Positions 1 to 11,664 of a stretch of 64,000 nt of DNA are shown one piece after another. The translations under genes were made by a program, and so were the position numbers. Origin of the DNA: Acanthacorydalis orientalis (taxonomy: Eukaryota; Arthropoda; Insecta; Megaloptera; Corydalidae). The notes beneath the pieces were generated by a model. The model saw nothing but the letters and a program-made list of their open reading frames with translations. It did not search any database and had not been told where the DNA came from. Each line of letters opens with the position of its first letter. The first letter of the stretch is position 1. The stretch is taken from contig CM068313.1 in the NCBI GenBank assembly GCA_034766995.1, forward strand, positions 9,719,083-9,783,082. Direction: 5' to 3'.

Positions 1-342
1 ATAGGAAAGAGAATCGTGTTGGTAAAATTCAATAAATCATAGGAATAATTAATATACCTAAAAAAGTTCTTAATAAATTAAGTGATGAATTAAAGTTTGA
101 AGAGGGGTGGTTTGCATGTGTTGACATTGATTAACTTCTCTTGAGTATAAAGTTCTTAAAATTGAAAAAACATAAGATTGAATTTGGTGTTATATTATCA
201 GAAAAAAATCGCAGGCTGTGGCGGATGTTTTTTCCCAAGATCCTGGTAGCGAATGTGTTAAAGCGTTAAGGTATAGATAAATATAGTAATTTACCAACTG
301 GAAAAATAAAGAGATAGTTTTTATGTGCACATTTTCTTTCAT

Positions 343-345
<3 letters not shown>

Positions 346-402
<57 letters not shown>
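346..402. repeat. (TA)n microsatellite
   Basis: Pure TA dinucleotide array of about 57 bp. It yields alternating Ile-Tyr translations on both strands that are not genes. Confidence 0.97.
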
Positions 403-405
<3 letters not shown>

Positions 406-1029
406 AAGATAAAATAATAGCAAATTTCTTATAAAAAAATTGAAATAAATTCAATTTACAATAAAAAAAATAACGTTGCATTAAATAAGATGTAAAGAAA
501 GTATCGCAAGTGTTTTATTGCATATTGAATAATAAATAGACGAGCGAGTGTTGTGTAAAAAAAGCAGGTGAAACTAAGTTTCATAAAACAGAAATTAATG
601 TATTCATAAATCCATTTAAATATATTACGTAATTAAAACGAATGATGATAAATTCCGTATACATTTTTCTCGATAGCTATGAATATTAATGAATATTCGT
701 AGAGAAAGCACATCTAAACACGACGATCGCATGAATAGAAGAATACATGAATAGCAAAGGGTTAATTTTACGAAACAGAATAACTTCTCGACGTATGCTT
801 TTCCGCGAATTTCGCCTAGAAATTTATTACCGAGCATACTTCACGAATCGTCAACACCTAAGATGTGCGTCGTACTCAACCCCTTGAAGAGATGTTCAGC
901 CCATCGGCCTTTTCGCGTCTACGTAAGGTACATGTACATGGATATATAGCTGATCTTAAACTTTTCTAACTGAACTCGATGGAATGTTTAGAAATATATA
1001 TATATATATACGATGGGGCATCCAGAATT

Positions 1030-1314
1030 TCCTAATTTTTTTTAAAAAAAATTATTATAAAATGTAAAACAATTCCCTTTTAGTTTTCTTCTATGTACTC
1101 TTCTTGAGATGAAATACACTTGTCTAGTAATTGACAGTCTATCCACGGGGAACAAACTCTTATGGACAAGTCCGTCAATCAAGACCATGAGGATTTTATC
1201 CAAAAAAAGTTTGATCTTTACGGGCAGAATGTTAACCACTGCCTTTAAACTGAAATCTTTAGTCATCCATAGAGAAGCATTAAGGAAAAAAAACGTATAG
1301 AGAATTTGGTGCAA
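1030..1314 (-). pseudogene. Mariner transposase fragment, central part, antisense
   Basis: Read on the minus strand, the translation contains KILMVLIDGLVHKSLFP, then RLSITRQVYFISRRVHRRK. This matches the mariner block that normally runs KxMLxVFFDxxGIVHxEFLPxGQTVNxxYY...RR, in the catalytic region between the first and second Asp. About 90 codons stay open. Neither a start codon in context nor inverted terminal repeats are visible. The downstream block, which carries the second catalytic Asp, is not present in this orientation. It appears instead on the opposite strand immediately to the right, from about 1320. The piece is a dead remnant. The family assignment rests on motif order and is fairly secure; the subfamily is not. 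Confidence 0.65.
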
Positions 1315-1319
1315 TCAAA

Positions 1320-1595
1320 ACTAGATCTTGCACCATGACAAAGTTGTTATACACACCACGTTAGCATTCAAAAAGTTTTTGACCCAAAACAACGTGGTTG
1401 TAATTTCGCAGCCCCTTACTCACTAGACTTCATTTTCTGGGATTTATTTTTTCTCTCAAAATGACAATTGAAACTGAAATATGACTATCAAAAATGTTTC
1501 CAGGAATGGGAGAAGTGCTACGATAAGGACAAGGGTACCGCATCTCAAGAAGAGTAGTTTGAAGATCTAAAAAGAAATTGCTGTATTATAAGATT
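1320..1595 (+). pseudogene. Mariner transposase C-terminal fragment
   Basis: The plus strand reads LHHDKVVIHTT, then FLTQNNVVVISQP, which is the mariner second-Asp block (usual form LHHDNAPAHT...FLAKNNVVVISQPPYSPDL). After a frameshift near 1415 the frame continues PYSLDFIFWDLFFLSK, keeping the third Asp at the position of PYSPDLAPCDFF. Further on, QEWEKCYDKDKGTASQEE resembles the usual C-terminal WxxRWxKCIxxxGxYFEGD region, with a stop inside. It is therefore a frameshifted pseudogene. It abuts a central mariner fragment in the opposite orientation (1030-1314), so the two halves are inverted relative to each other. Confidence 0.75.
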
Positions 1596-1692
1596 AATTT
1601 CAGAAATTTTTGGGTATGGTTGGTTATTTGAGATTTAAAGGCGCATCGAAAACTAAAAACTAAACAAGAGCCCGATTTTTTTGTGTCTTCCC

Positions 1693-1813
<121 letters not shown>

Positions 1814-2012
1814 ATTTACCTTTTTCAATTCATTTTTAGAATTCTTAATAAGAACATCTTTACTACTCAAAATATTCACAAGTTCCATTTTAAAAAAAAT
1901 ATCCAAAGCTTTATCCTGTATTTCTCCTTCCGTGCTAAATATTTGTTTTCAAAGATCGTGTTTCTATTTTGAAAACAAAAAGAAATCATCGGGATGTGGT
2001 TAATCATCATTA

Positions 2013-2330
2013 AATCTAAACTTTCACAAATGAATTCCTTTTTAATCCCATGAGTCACAAAACGCTTTTCCGGCCAGAAAATGTTTAATATCGACCATTT
2101 TTGATTGTCCCTTGTGCACCTTTCAATACCGATACCATTCACTTGAGATCGTCAAGATACAGAAGAGCTTAGGTATAAAATTTTAATATTAGGCGCAAAA
2201 AAATCAGATATGTCTATACTTTCCCGCTCTGAAGATGACGGCATCGGTGTTTAAATACGCATAAGCGAAAATCAAAAATGAATTATAACGATTTATTGAA
2301 CAGTTGATTATTGAAACTCGCCGATAACTG
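2013..2330. mobile_element. Foldback repeat FB, near-complete two-arm copy
   Basis: The left arm (2013-2165) runs through an ACTTTCACAAATGAATT box, a TTTTTAATCCCATGAG box, an AAAATGTTTAATATCGACC half-palindrome and a decayed hairpin near 2125-2150. The right arm (2217-2330) reads GCTCTGAAGATGACGGCATC, then GCATAAGC, then the AT-rich palindrome in the opposite order. The spacer holds GGTATAAAA and its complement-like TATACTTT. The two arms are imperfect inverted copies, so the unit can fold back on itself. No coding capacity is visible. I do not recognise the family from any named element. Confidence 0.6.
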
Positions 2331-2754
2331 ATAAGTAACTAAAGGTTTTTTTATACATTTCTGTTTCAAATATCGGTTTCTTTTTATTTGTAAATTTATT
2401 TAATTTTTTATTCACAACATTTTTTTCATCTAATGACCTTAATTGCTGACATGCAATTAAACCCCAAATAACTTAACCATATTTTTCTTATTTTGAATTA
2501 GCGTTCTGTAAGGATTCCTATATGTATATTATCTAGATTTTTGGTCAACTGCAAACGCAAAGAATAAGATTCTAATTCTAATTATATCAGAAACTTCTTT
2601 CTTAGTGTAATTGGTTTAGTTCAACATACAAATTTTTTTTAGGTCATTATTCATAATTGATAAGAATCCTGGATATTCCAGAACACAAGTCAACAAGCCA
2701 GGTCGGGGACTTTTCGACCGGACTACACACATAGGTACATATCTCCCGCTGTGT

Positions 2755-2950
2755 AGATTTATAATCACGACGAAATGACACACACACATCCGCGCGCGCA
2801 GCTCTCTTTCACTCGCACGCGCGATGACGTCTCTCGTCTCAACGTTCGCTCGATTTGACTCGTGTTACGTGTGACGTGCAGCTTGCTGCCGTCATTTGTT
2901 TTCCGCTCACGTGACTGCGATGCTCAGATGTTGTCACGTATGCCGAGCGT
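2755..2950. promoter_or_regulatory. CpG-rich patch, possible promoter or alternative first-exon region
   Basis: A sharp rise in G+C with many CpG steps (CGCGCGCGCAG, CGCACGCGCGATGACGTC) inside AT-rich DNA. It holds a TGACGTC CRE-like site near 2825 and a palindromic TCACGTGA E-box at 2907-2914. An open frame at 2862-3179 lacks recognisable domains. A regulatory role is inference from composition and sites only. Confidence 0.25.
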
Positions 2951-3199
2951 AGTAATAATGCAAAAACGTTTAGTTTTACAGGCTTGGATACGAACGCTTG
3001 TATCACATGTCACACGTTGCCGTGCTATGTTTATTTTGCCTAGACTTTCAGCTCAAAGTGTATTACACTTACGGATAGATTCTGCGCAGTTTTCGCCCTG
3101 TACGAAATTTCAAAAAAACACACAGCAGACAGATATACGCACACGAGCAGGGTTTCTTTTATCTTGCACATCATATTGATTCTATTAAAATCAGTTTAC

Positions 3200-5325
3200 G
3201 AGTGAACGATCTCGAATCAATGTACTCCCCGATGAAGAGACTCACTGGAGATGAGGAATTTTCATCGGTATGGTATGGAATTTTCAAGTTTTTTTTTATA
3301 AAATTTTGAAAATGTTTTATGTGTAAAAAAGCAGTCACTCGAAACCAAACAGCTGGATAAAGTATTTTGTAGATATTTGATTATATTTTACAAATCACAT
3401 CAGATAAACTTCACTTTTAATTATTTGAAATTTATATTAATTACTTAAGTTGTTATAAAGAAATTTGAGGTGTAGTAAAGTCGAGTTCAATTACGATAAT
3501 TAAATTTATATAAAATGCCAGTTCTATGAGTTGAAAGAACATAACATTTTAAAAATTAAAGAAAAAAAATAGAAGAGTTTAATTTGAACAACCAGATATG
3601 AACTGACTTTGTAAGAACTTAATAGAACAATATATTTAATAATATTATAAGAACTTAATAGAACAATATATTTAATAATATTAAAAATATAATTAAATAT
3701 ATTGAAATTATTGATTCGAATATTGTTGAAGTTTGTAGCATGAAAAATAATTTATTTGTGAAAAAAGGAAAATGCTTACAAATATTTTTTAATCAGAATA
3801 ACAAAGTTATCTAAATATTTGTTTATAAAATGTTCAATACTACAATTGAATAAAAATATATTATCAGAACGATGATAAACGTTTTTTAATGAAAATGTTA
3901 AAATATAAAAACAAATTACATATTATAAAAAAACCGGTTAAATTTTTAACATGTCACTTAACGAGAGAATAATTGAATTTCAAACGGAAAACACCTATTG
4001 TTATACTAAAAATAAAAAAAAACAATAAGAAATGTGAATGTATGAAGAAAGAAACGAACGAGTTTCAAAAAAAAATGTCTCCATACAATATATTTTACAA
4101 AGGTGTTGAAAATAAACTGAATTTCTTTTCGAACATCGCATGTTTTCCCAGTAATCTCTTTTATTCCAAACATATAAATCTCAGATCACCTTGCTCTTTT
4201 TTATACCTATAACTGTACAATCATCTGATTGAAAAATGAAAAATTTAATAAAATTCAATTAATATAAATCTGATTTGTTACACGTAATGAAAAATATATC
4301 TAAATAAAATATTATTTCTTTTTTGAATAACTATAAACATAATATTTTTTAAACAAAGAAATAAATTAATTAGAAAATTTTTCTAATATATAAAGGAATG
4401 AATACGAACTGTAATTTTAATTAAAACAAAAGATAAGTGGAAAAAATGATTGTAGTTAATTTGAAACAGTAAGTTCATTTTATAGCGAAAGCAGTTTGTA
4501 ACAGCTAAGCTACGAGCATTCGTTCAATTAAAATGTCAAGATGTTCAATTTAAATGTCAAAGCCTCGAAAATAAAGTTCGGTTGACTATTGTTTTAGTAA
4601 CGTTTTAGGAAAAGACATATAAAACGCACATAAAAAACACATTCGCAAGAAGTTTATACAACAGATACTATTCTTCAATCGATTAAATTAACTTGCACAA
4701 AACAACAATAAATATTTTTATTTGTGTCATATAACACATTTAGAATTCATTTATTTTCTATCGACTGTATATACACAGCCATTTACAAAATTAACAACTG
4801 TTTCAACTCAAATCTATGTTTACAAATGCAATGCGAATATCTCTGACTCTTACACAAATTCAGAATTTTAATATCAAGAATGACACGAAATCAGTGTCTC
4901 TAATTAACAGTTTCAATTTTTATTCCACAGACTCCAGACGTTGTGAATTATTACCGTCTCAAATTTAATTAGTCAAAATATAAATCTCCATATACATACG
5001 AAATGTGGTCGCAAGAATCGAGATAATACTGTATATAATTCTCAACGTATAAAATGTATTATACAGATATGCAACGTGTGGTAAAAGTTTAAACCCACAA
5101 TGCATTAAAGCAGTTAATTAGCATATACATTTTCATTGTAGTAAATGTTCAAACGACAAGGGTATGACTGGTGCCGTACGAGTATTTATATTGTTGGTGT
5201 GTCTGTCCTTGAATCATCCTTACTTTATACCCCAACTAGTGGTATTTAATCCATTCGGTGCGAATGTTCATTTAGTGGATGTTATATTTAATCTAAATGA
5301 TATATTTAGGTCCTGAAATAGCACC
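3200..5325. other. AT-rich stretch without recognised genes
   Basis: Mostly AT-rich unique sequence with poly-A and poly-T runs. It holds a 36-bp tandem duplication at 3612-3683 and a pair of 17-bp near-identical direct repeats at about 4525-4563. The segment 5160-5290 is less AT-rich but I could not match it to a family. Confidence 0.5.
3612..3683. repeat. Perfect 36-bp tandem duplication
   Basis: Two identical head-to-tail copies (3612-3647 and 3648-3683), each starting TAAGAACTTAATAGAACAAT. Identity over the full unit implies a recent duplication. Confidence 0.95.
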
Positions 5326-5327
5326 TG

Positions 5328-5328
<1 letters not shown>

Positions 5329-5393
<65 letters not shown>
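5329..5393. repeat. (TA)n microsatellite
   Basis: TA array of about 65 bp with one TACA interruption. Confidence 0.97.
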
Positions 5394-5395
<2 letters not shown>

Positions 5396-5754
5396 TGATT
5401 CCATTTTTGACTAATTAAATAATAAGAAAGTAAGAAAAAAATACTCCATGTTCTCTGGTATTGTCTATAAAAAATCACAGAAGATTGTTTTTTTAAATAT
5501 ATTATGAACTTTGAAGAGTTAAATCTTTCATAAAGAAATTTAAAAGAATAAAATCAGTTAACAATTTTCATACAAATTAATTATAAAAGAAAGATGAATA
5601 AATCGAAAAATGTATGAATTACAAAACGATTGTAATAAGCTTTACACGTATTGAAGCAAACAAATTATAATTAATTCAAATATGGTACATAAAAACCACA
5701 TATGTTGATAAATCAAATTAAAAAGTCCAGTCTTCTCTATAAAAAAACTGGATC

Positions 5755-5990
5755 AGTTATTTCGAAACTGTCATCAACGATGATATGATTTCGGTGAGTA
5801 GTCATCCAAACTTTCGTATAACAAATACACTTCGTCAAAACATGCAATAGTGACAGAACAGTGTCACATCTGTCACATATCGATCGGATTTCGTTTTTCA
5901 AGATAAAATCATGAATATATCTCGTGTGACTGATGCGAAGTCTCTTGAGAATGACCTGTTAGGTTGTTCGATGAGGATCGGTTTTCATGA
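5755..5990 (-). pseudogene. Non-LTR retrotransposon C-terminal fragment (I/Jockey/R1-like)
   Basis: On the minus strand the translation reads LKRLRISHTRYIHDFILKNE, then ICDRCDTVLSLLHVLTKC and ICYTKVW. It fits the conserved tail found after the RNase H domain of I, Jockey and R1-like LINE ORF2 proteins (usual form LxRLRIGHTRLTHxxLL...CxxC...TxxHxLxxCPxY). The Cys-Cys-His-Cys pattern is intact. I see no reverse transcriptase or RNase H sequence beside it, so this is a short isolated relic. The clade within this group cannot be fixed from this piece. Confidence 0.65.
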
Positions 5991-6371
5991 GAGTATATAA
6001 AATATTCTCTTTGAAACAGTCTGGGTTTATCAAATGGATATTATTTTGAAGACTATTTTTATTATGAAATTATGCTTAGTTTATTGAAAATTGATTTTAT
6101 TTTTTTTACTATGTTTTTCAGTATATTTCATGTTCAGAAGCCAACATGTTATAAAATAACAAACGCATTTATTTCTTATACATAATTCTGACTGATTTTT
6201 CAATTAGAATTTCAAAGTTATTAATTCCTTTCGGTTTTTATAAAACAAAGAATTAGGAGTGTAAATTAATTCTATGTGTTTTTTTTTTACATAGAAAATG
6301 AATGTTTAGAGAAAAATGGAATATAACTAATAATGGTTTGAATATATAGTACACATTCAGATGTATAATTA

Positions 6372-6451
6372 TTTGGTTGGTAGAAAAATAATTGCGGTTT
6401 GTCACTATGAAATTCGTATACATTACCGAAATTATTTTCCCACCAACCTAA
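6372..6451. mobile_element. 80-bp mariner-derived MITE (MADE1-like)
   Basis: Exactly 80 bp between two TA target-site dinucleotides (6370-6371 and 6452-6453). The left end begins TTTGGTTGGTAGAAAAATAA and continues into TTGCGGTTT; the right end is its complement, finishing CCACCAACCTAA. The first 50 or so bases match the left end of the 568-bp mariner at 43116-43683, and the last 30 match its right end, so this is an end-to-end deletion derivative. It has no coding capacity. Human MADE1, derived from Hsmar1, has the same size and layout. Confidence 0.88.
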
Positions 6452-6529
6452 TACATAAGTACAAATACATCCTAAAATAAAATAAGTATAAAAAATCTAT
6501 TTTACAAACGAGTTCTTTTTTCAATCGAC

Positions 6530-6760
6530 AGACTACAAAAAAATATGATTAAAAACGTTTAATAAATGATTATTGATCATTTTTGATTCTTACTTTTGCC
6601 AATTTAGATGATGTGATACCATTATTCTCGGAGAACTAATGTAGATGAACATCTTACAACCAAAACTGATAAATAATTGATTATTAAACATTAATGATCA
6701 GATTTTTTTAAGAATTGCAACGTGGAACAAGAATTCATTTCTAAATCTAAATTTAACCAC
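6530..6760. mobile_element. Foldback repeat FB, decayed two-arm copy
   Basis: The left arm has the palindrome half TTATTGATCATTTTTGATTC and a decayed ACCATTATTCTCGGAGAAC hairpin. It is followed directly by a right-arm palindrome half near 6670-6700 and an outer-arm box GAATTCATTTCTAAATC. The middle of the element is missing. Confidence 0.5.
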
Positions 6761-7258
6761 AAAATCAGGATTATATTGTGACACAAATTCTGTAAAAATA
6801 CTAAAACGATGCCTGAAGTATTCAAGATCACTAACGGACAACAAATGATAAAATATTAACGAAAAAAAAACTATATAGTTCAATAAAACCTAAATAATTA
6901 ATTAGTTTCTACCATACATATTTTGAAGAAATATTTAAAAAAGAATTACTTACATTATTCATAAGTTTCAATTATTGTAAAATATTAGTTTAGATGAAAT
7001 AACATACTAAAAAAATTGCACAAAGCATCGAAATAAAACTAAAAGAAAATACAAAGTGAAATGATTCAATGCAAATATATAAAATATACGTCCCAAATGA
7101 GATCTTACAAATGATACTTGCACAACACAAATATAACATCGATTTGACACCAAAAAAGAAAACACATTTTATGTCTAGTGTGTGCGCAAATATAGACCTG
7201 TGTGCACGAAAAACAAATAGAATTCGTATATACGGCAATACATATACACATATCCACG

Positions 7259-7333
<75 letters not shown>
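7259..7333. repeat. (TA)n microsatellite
   Basis: Uninterrupted TA array of about 75 bp. Confidence 0.97.
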
Positions 7334-7336
<3 letters not shown>

Positions 7337-7572
7337 GTGTACTATATATGAGATATACTGGCGTCGAATCTCGTCTACGCAAACAATTGTCGAATTCCGG
7401 GACGACGCCAGGTGGTCGAGAGACTCGTACTGTTTTATCAGGACAGCTAGGGTGTCGACGCCGACGCGGGTTTGAAGTGCGGTGGTGAAACAGGCGAGAC
7501 AGAAGACAGGGTATATGAAATTATTCTATAGCATGTCCACGAAAGCTTTTATAAACATTAACATCTAAATGC

Positions 7573-7575
<3 letters not shown>

Positions 7576-7622
<47 letters not shown>
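7576..7622. repeat. (TA)n microsatellite
   Basis: TA array of about 47 bp. Confidence 0.97.
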
Positions 7623-7623
<1 letters not shown>

Positions 7624-7989
7624 TTATTTCTATCCAACGAAAATAAAAAAATCCTTTGGATATTACACCATTTAAGACAATCCAATAAATACAACATCAT
7701 TATTACTAGTAGAACTGATAAGAGTTATCCGTTAATTAAGATAAAATCAATATGAGTTTCTGCTTGTTTCTTATAGACTTTATATGTATATATACAAGGC
7801 AAATAATATCTTGATGTGTACTTTTATATTATATGTAAGTATGGACTTGACACTCGGAATGAAAATAATCATTAGATAAAATGCACGCTCATTATGCAAA
7901 TTAAATGCACATAATTAGTCTCCATTGTACACATTAATAAAAATATGTAAACAATGAACACGACTTAGTTTTTATCATACATTTAAGAT

Positions 7990-7997
7990 TGTGTATA

Positions 7998-8043
<46 letters not shown>

Positions 8044-8071
8044 GTTCTCTCTCTCTCACTCTCTCACACAT

Positions 8072-8143
<72 letters not shown>
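7990..8143. repeat. Compound (TG/TA)n-(CT)n-(CA)n-(TA)n microsatellite
   Basis: In order: a GTGTATAT run, a TA array, a CT-rich run (TCTCTCTCTCACTCTCTC), a CA run and a long TA array. Dinucleotide type switches four times within about 150 bp. Confidence 0.95.
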
Positions 8144-8146
<3 letters not shown>

Positions 8147-8149
8147 TAG

Positions 8150-9910
8150 CGTTGAAATACTAGTAGCAGAAATTTGAATTTTCCATTTTAGTTTATAAGT
8201 TTTTACTGGAGATGGTTAAATTTCAAAAAGCAAATCAGCTATTGATGAAGTCGTTAAAAAATTATTATAAATAGACATTTCATTTAAATTCTCTTACATA
8301 TAGTTAAATAAATATCTCTCCGCAGACGAATCAGAGAAGATAAAAAAGTACAAAGTGTGCATACTTATGAAAATATTTACTCACTTATTTTTCGACAAGA
8401 ATGTTTGTCCAGATGTTCGTTTTATTTCACATAAATGAAACTGACTATACTGACATTTTCTTTATTTGTAATTATCACCATTTTCCAGTTAATAAATTAC
8501 TAATAAGTAAACATGTAACCCTTATAACCTCACAATACGCTGCGAACTTTTATTACTTGTTATACCCACTTCATATAAGTATACTTAATAGCATAATTCA
8601 TATTGAATTATTCATGATGTGCATTGTTAGACCGCAATTTATGTACACTAATGAAAATGTTGTAAATAGCTCACGGCGATTACCGAAGAAAACTTTTAGA
8701 AAATGTTATAACGATTTTATATCCTTCAACAGTACATGAAAGGTTTTAATAAGAAAATAAAATAGAACACTGTTAGCGAAAATTAACTTATGCATAAGTA
8801 CACGTTTATTAATCGTGGATCAGTAAATATACAAACAAAATATATTCCTTTGTCATGAAACACTTTATGTATTAAATATTAATTCGTTTGAATTAATTTT
8901 CATACAGATATCATAAAGTGTGTTTTTTTTTATGAAATAATAATAATTTCTAAAGAACATTAATAATGTTAACTTCGATAAGAATCGTTTAACGATTGTA
9001 CCGTTTACTGAAACGCGATTATTTCTGTGTTAAAAATAAGAAAATTAAAACATTCGAAACGAACATAAACAGTAAACGGTTAGGAATTAATTCGATAACC
9101 TATGAGAAATAAATATTAAATAGTAAACAACGCGTATACACTATTATGTAGATTGGTCAAATAAATACAATAGCTGCTTGTAAACAAGCCCATTTAACCA
9201 ATTATTGACTTGTAGTACATGGAATAACGTCGACCGTGATTTAAGCGATAAACAGAGCTACCAATCTAAGCAACGTCGAGTGGTGCCAACACGCGAGCGA
9301 CCATTGATGGAATACCCGTATACGTATAAATTAGATATATTTATGGTAATGTACGTTCCGTCTATAGATCAAAACGGATTCAATTCGAGATAGCTTTAAA
9401 CGTTTACGCTATATATAGGCACGTTCAAGTCCTTACATGTACGGTGTACTTTTTTCACATTTATTTATTGATACGTGTACAGCAGAAATGTGTACTTAAT
9501 TGGAAATCATTATTTTGTTAAGATTTCGGAATCGAGATCGAATTAGTGTCGGCGATGTGGACGGAGATACGTTTTTATTAAGATACAACGATAAATAATT
9601 AAACGGTTCGAATAGATCTCTACAGTCGTTGCTTTTAATCGATCGATACGAGTTGAAAATAAAAAAGGTAATATATTTTTATTGCCGTATTTATCAGCGA
9701 CGATATCGATCGAGGAGATTGAGTATCTTGAATCAAATGAATGCGTTCTTTTCACACATTTATACACTTTGATATACGTACATTATTATAAGGCTACTGT
9801 AAAGACATTTTTATTGCATATTTTAACACTTTAATGACAAGTCATTTTTTAAGCGATCATTTAGTAGATTTTCAAATAGTATGTAAAACCGAATACTTAA
9901 ACGATAATTT
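8150..9910. other. Unique sequence without recognised genes
   Basis: AT-rich to 9190, then a less AT-rich stretch (9200-9780) with scattered CpG steps and several CGAT-rich words. An open frame at 8401-8739 has no recognisable domain or codon pattern. No repeat or transposon was identified. Confidence 0.4.
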
Positions 9911-9914
9911 TGGA

Positions 9915-10255
9915 AACGTGACTAAATTCACTTCCACAAATAAAAGTTTTACTTATTCCACAAAATGCAAAAAAAATTAATCAGATCAAAAATGTACAAT
10001 AATTGATTATTGATGATTTTTGATTGTTGTTTATGCACATTGTTATGACCATACCATTATATTTGGAGAGAAAATGTTCTATATATAATATTATAAATCT
10101 TATTATATATTTTTCTGTACCTTAAAGTTAATATGAGGGAATTACATCGAAGTACGCATAAGCAACAATCGTCATTGATCAATAACCGATTATTGAACGA
10201 TTTTGATAAAAAAAAATTTATGGGGAGTGAGTGAAAAATTATTTTGTAAATATTT
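9915..10255. mobile_element. Foldback repeat FB, two-arm copy
   Basis: Starts with the outer box GTGACTAAATTCACTTCC. It passes through the palindrome ATAATTGATTATTGATGATT and GTTTATGCACATTGTTATGA, reaches a spacer, and returns on the opposite strand as CGAAGTACGCATAAGCAACA, then TTATTGAACGATTTTGAT and GTGAGTGAAAAATTATTTTG. This is one of the clearest copies showing that the element is a large imperfect inverted repeat. Confidence 0.65.
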
Positions 10256-10679
10256 TTATATATGTTATCCTGCTAGTCTTCATCCTTTCGGATTACATAA
10301 CTTTCTGTTATTTTTTTACTAGTTTGGCAGATTTTCAATAACTTTTATCAAAATTTACCCGAAAAGTATTTTTCCATTCATAAGGTGGATACCGACTAAA
10401 AATACAGACTCTAATAATAAATGTTTTGAAAATGTTTACAACTTTAACATGATGCTTCAAAAATTATAAAAATTCCTTAAAATGACATATAGAATATTAT
10501 TAATGTAAGTGGATATAAACAAGAATTAAAACAATAACAAATTCAATATATTTTAAATAATCCACACAGTAACACAGAATCACAACAATGCGCCATTTTC
10601 AGGTAAATTTTGTCTACTTATAAAAAATAATGACTGGTTTTGATTTACCACTCTTCACATTCGTTGACACTTTCGTATA

Positions 10680-10735
10680 TTTTTATATGGAAGACTCCAA
10701 GATTTTATTTTTATATGGAAGAGTCTAAGAATTTT
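10680..10735. repeat. 28-bp tandem duplication
   Basis: Two head-to-tail copies of a unit starting TTTTTATATGGAAGA, with a few mismatches between copies. Confidence 0.85.
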
Positions 10736-10739
10736 TTGT

Positions 10740-10835
10740 ACGTTAGCGCTCTGAGTACGATAACATTGCAATTGAAAAGCGAATAAGTAACAATTAACAA
10801 TGTTCAATCAGTATTTATTGATCAGGTTTTTTTGT
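10740..10835. mobile_element. Foldback repeat FB, right-arm fragment
   Basis: Contains GCGCTCTGAGTACGATAACA, AAGCGAATAAGTAACAATTA and a TTATTGATCAGG tail, a mutated version of the core hairpin and adjoining palindrome. Confidence 0.5.
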
Positions 10836-11664
10836 TTTGTAGGATTAAAAAAATAAGTCATTTATGAATAAAATCTCTGATACTTTCCGTTTTCCACGAT
10901 TTATTTATTTACATTAAACTGTAATGAAAATACTTCACATGATACAAAAAATACCTATTTACATACAAATAATACTTTTAGATATAAAATGTGTTTTTAT
11001 TCAATTACACTAATAACCTAAAAATCTCTTTTTTTAATCATTTAATAGGCCATATTTTAAATTAACTGATTACTGAAAAAAATGTTTTACGATCCGATTC
11101 AACTATTTTTCCACTTTCATATTTTTAGTAATAAAAAAATATTAATCCCACGACCTTTTTTATACGCGGAATGGTATAATAATAATCACTTGTTTCATGT
11201 GCTTTTAGAACTTTAATGCTTCATAAAACATTATTATAATATTTATAGCAACAAGAGTTCGTTCTTCAAAGTGTATATAATTTTATTCGAATGGCAAGCT
11301 TTATGGAACTAAAAGTAGTAAACATTAAATAATATTCATCCGACGATAACATAAACTGTAAATATGTACAGAGCACCGATTTTCAGTCGTAGTGTTTTCT
11401 TAAGGAGAAAAGAAACCGTGCTGTTTTACAAATTATATCTTATTTTCAAATAATTTTCTAATTTAATAATGTGTTTATGGGTATACCTCTTAGATATTTT
11501 TCATCAGAATAATATAATTAATTAACTGGTATATTTATATGATGTTTTTAATTTTTAAGATATTTCCTTTTTAATAGACTAACGACTAAATAGTCAATTA
11601 TGAGCACATCTTTAAATAATTTTAAACAATAAAAACACTAAACTAGTTTTTTACTTTCATAATT

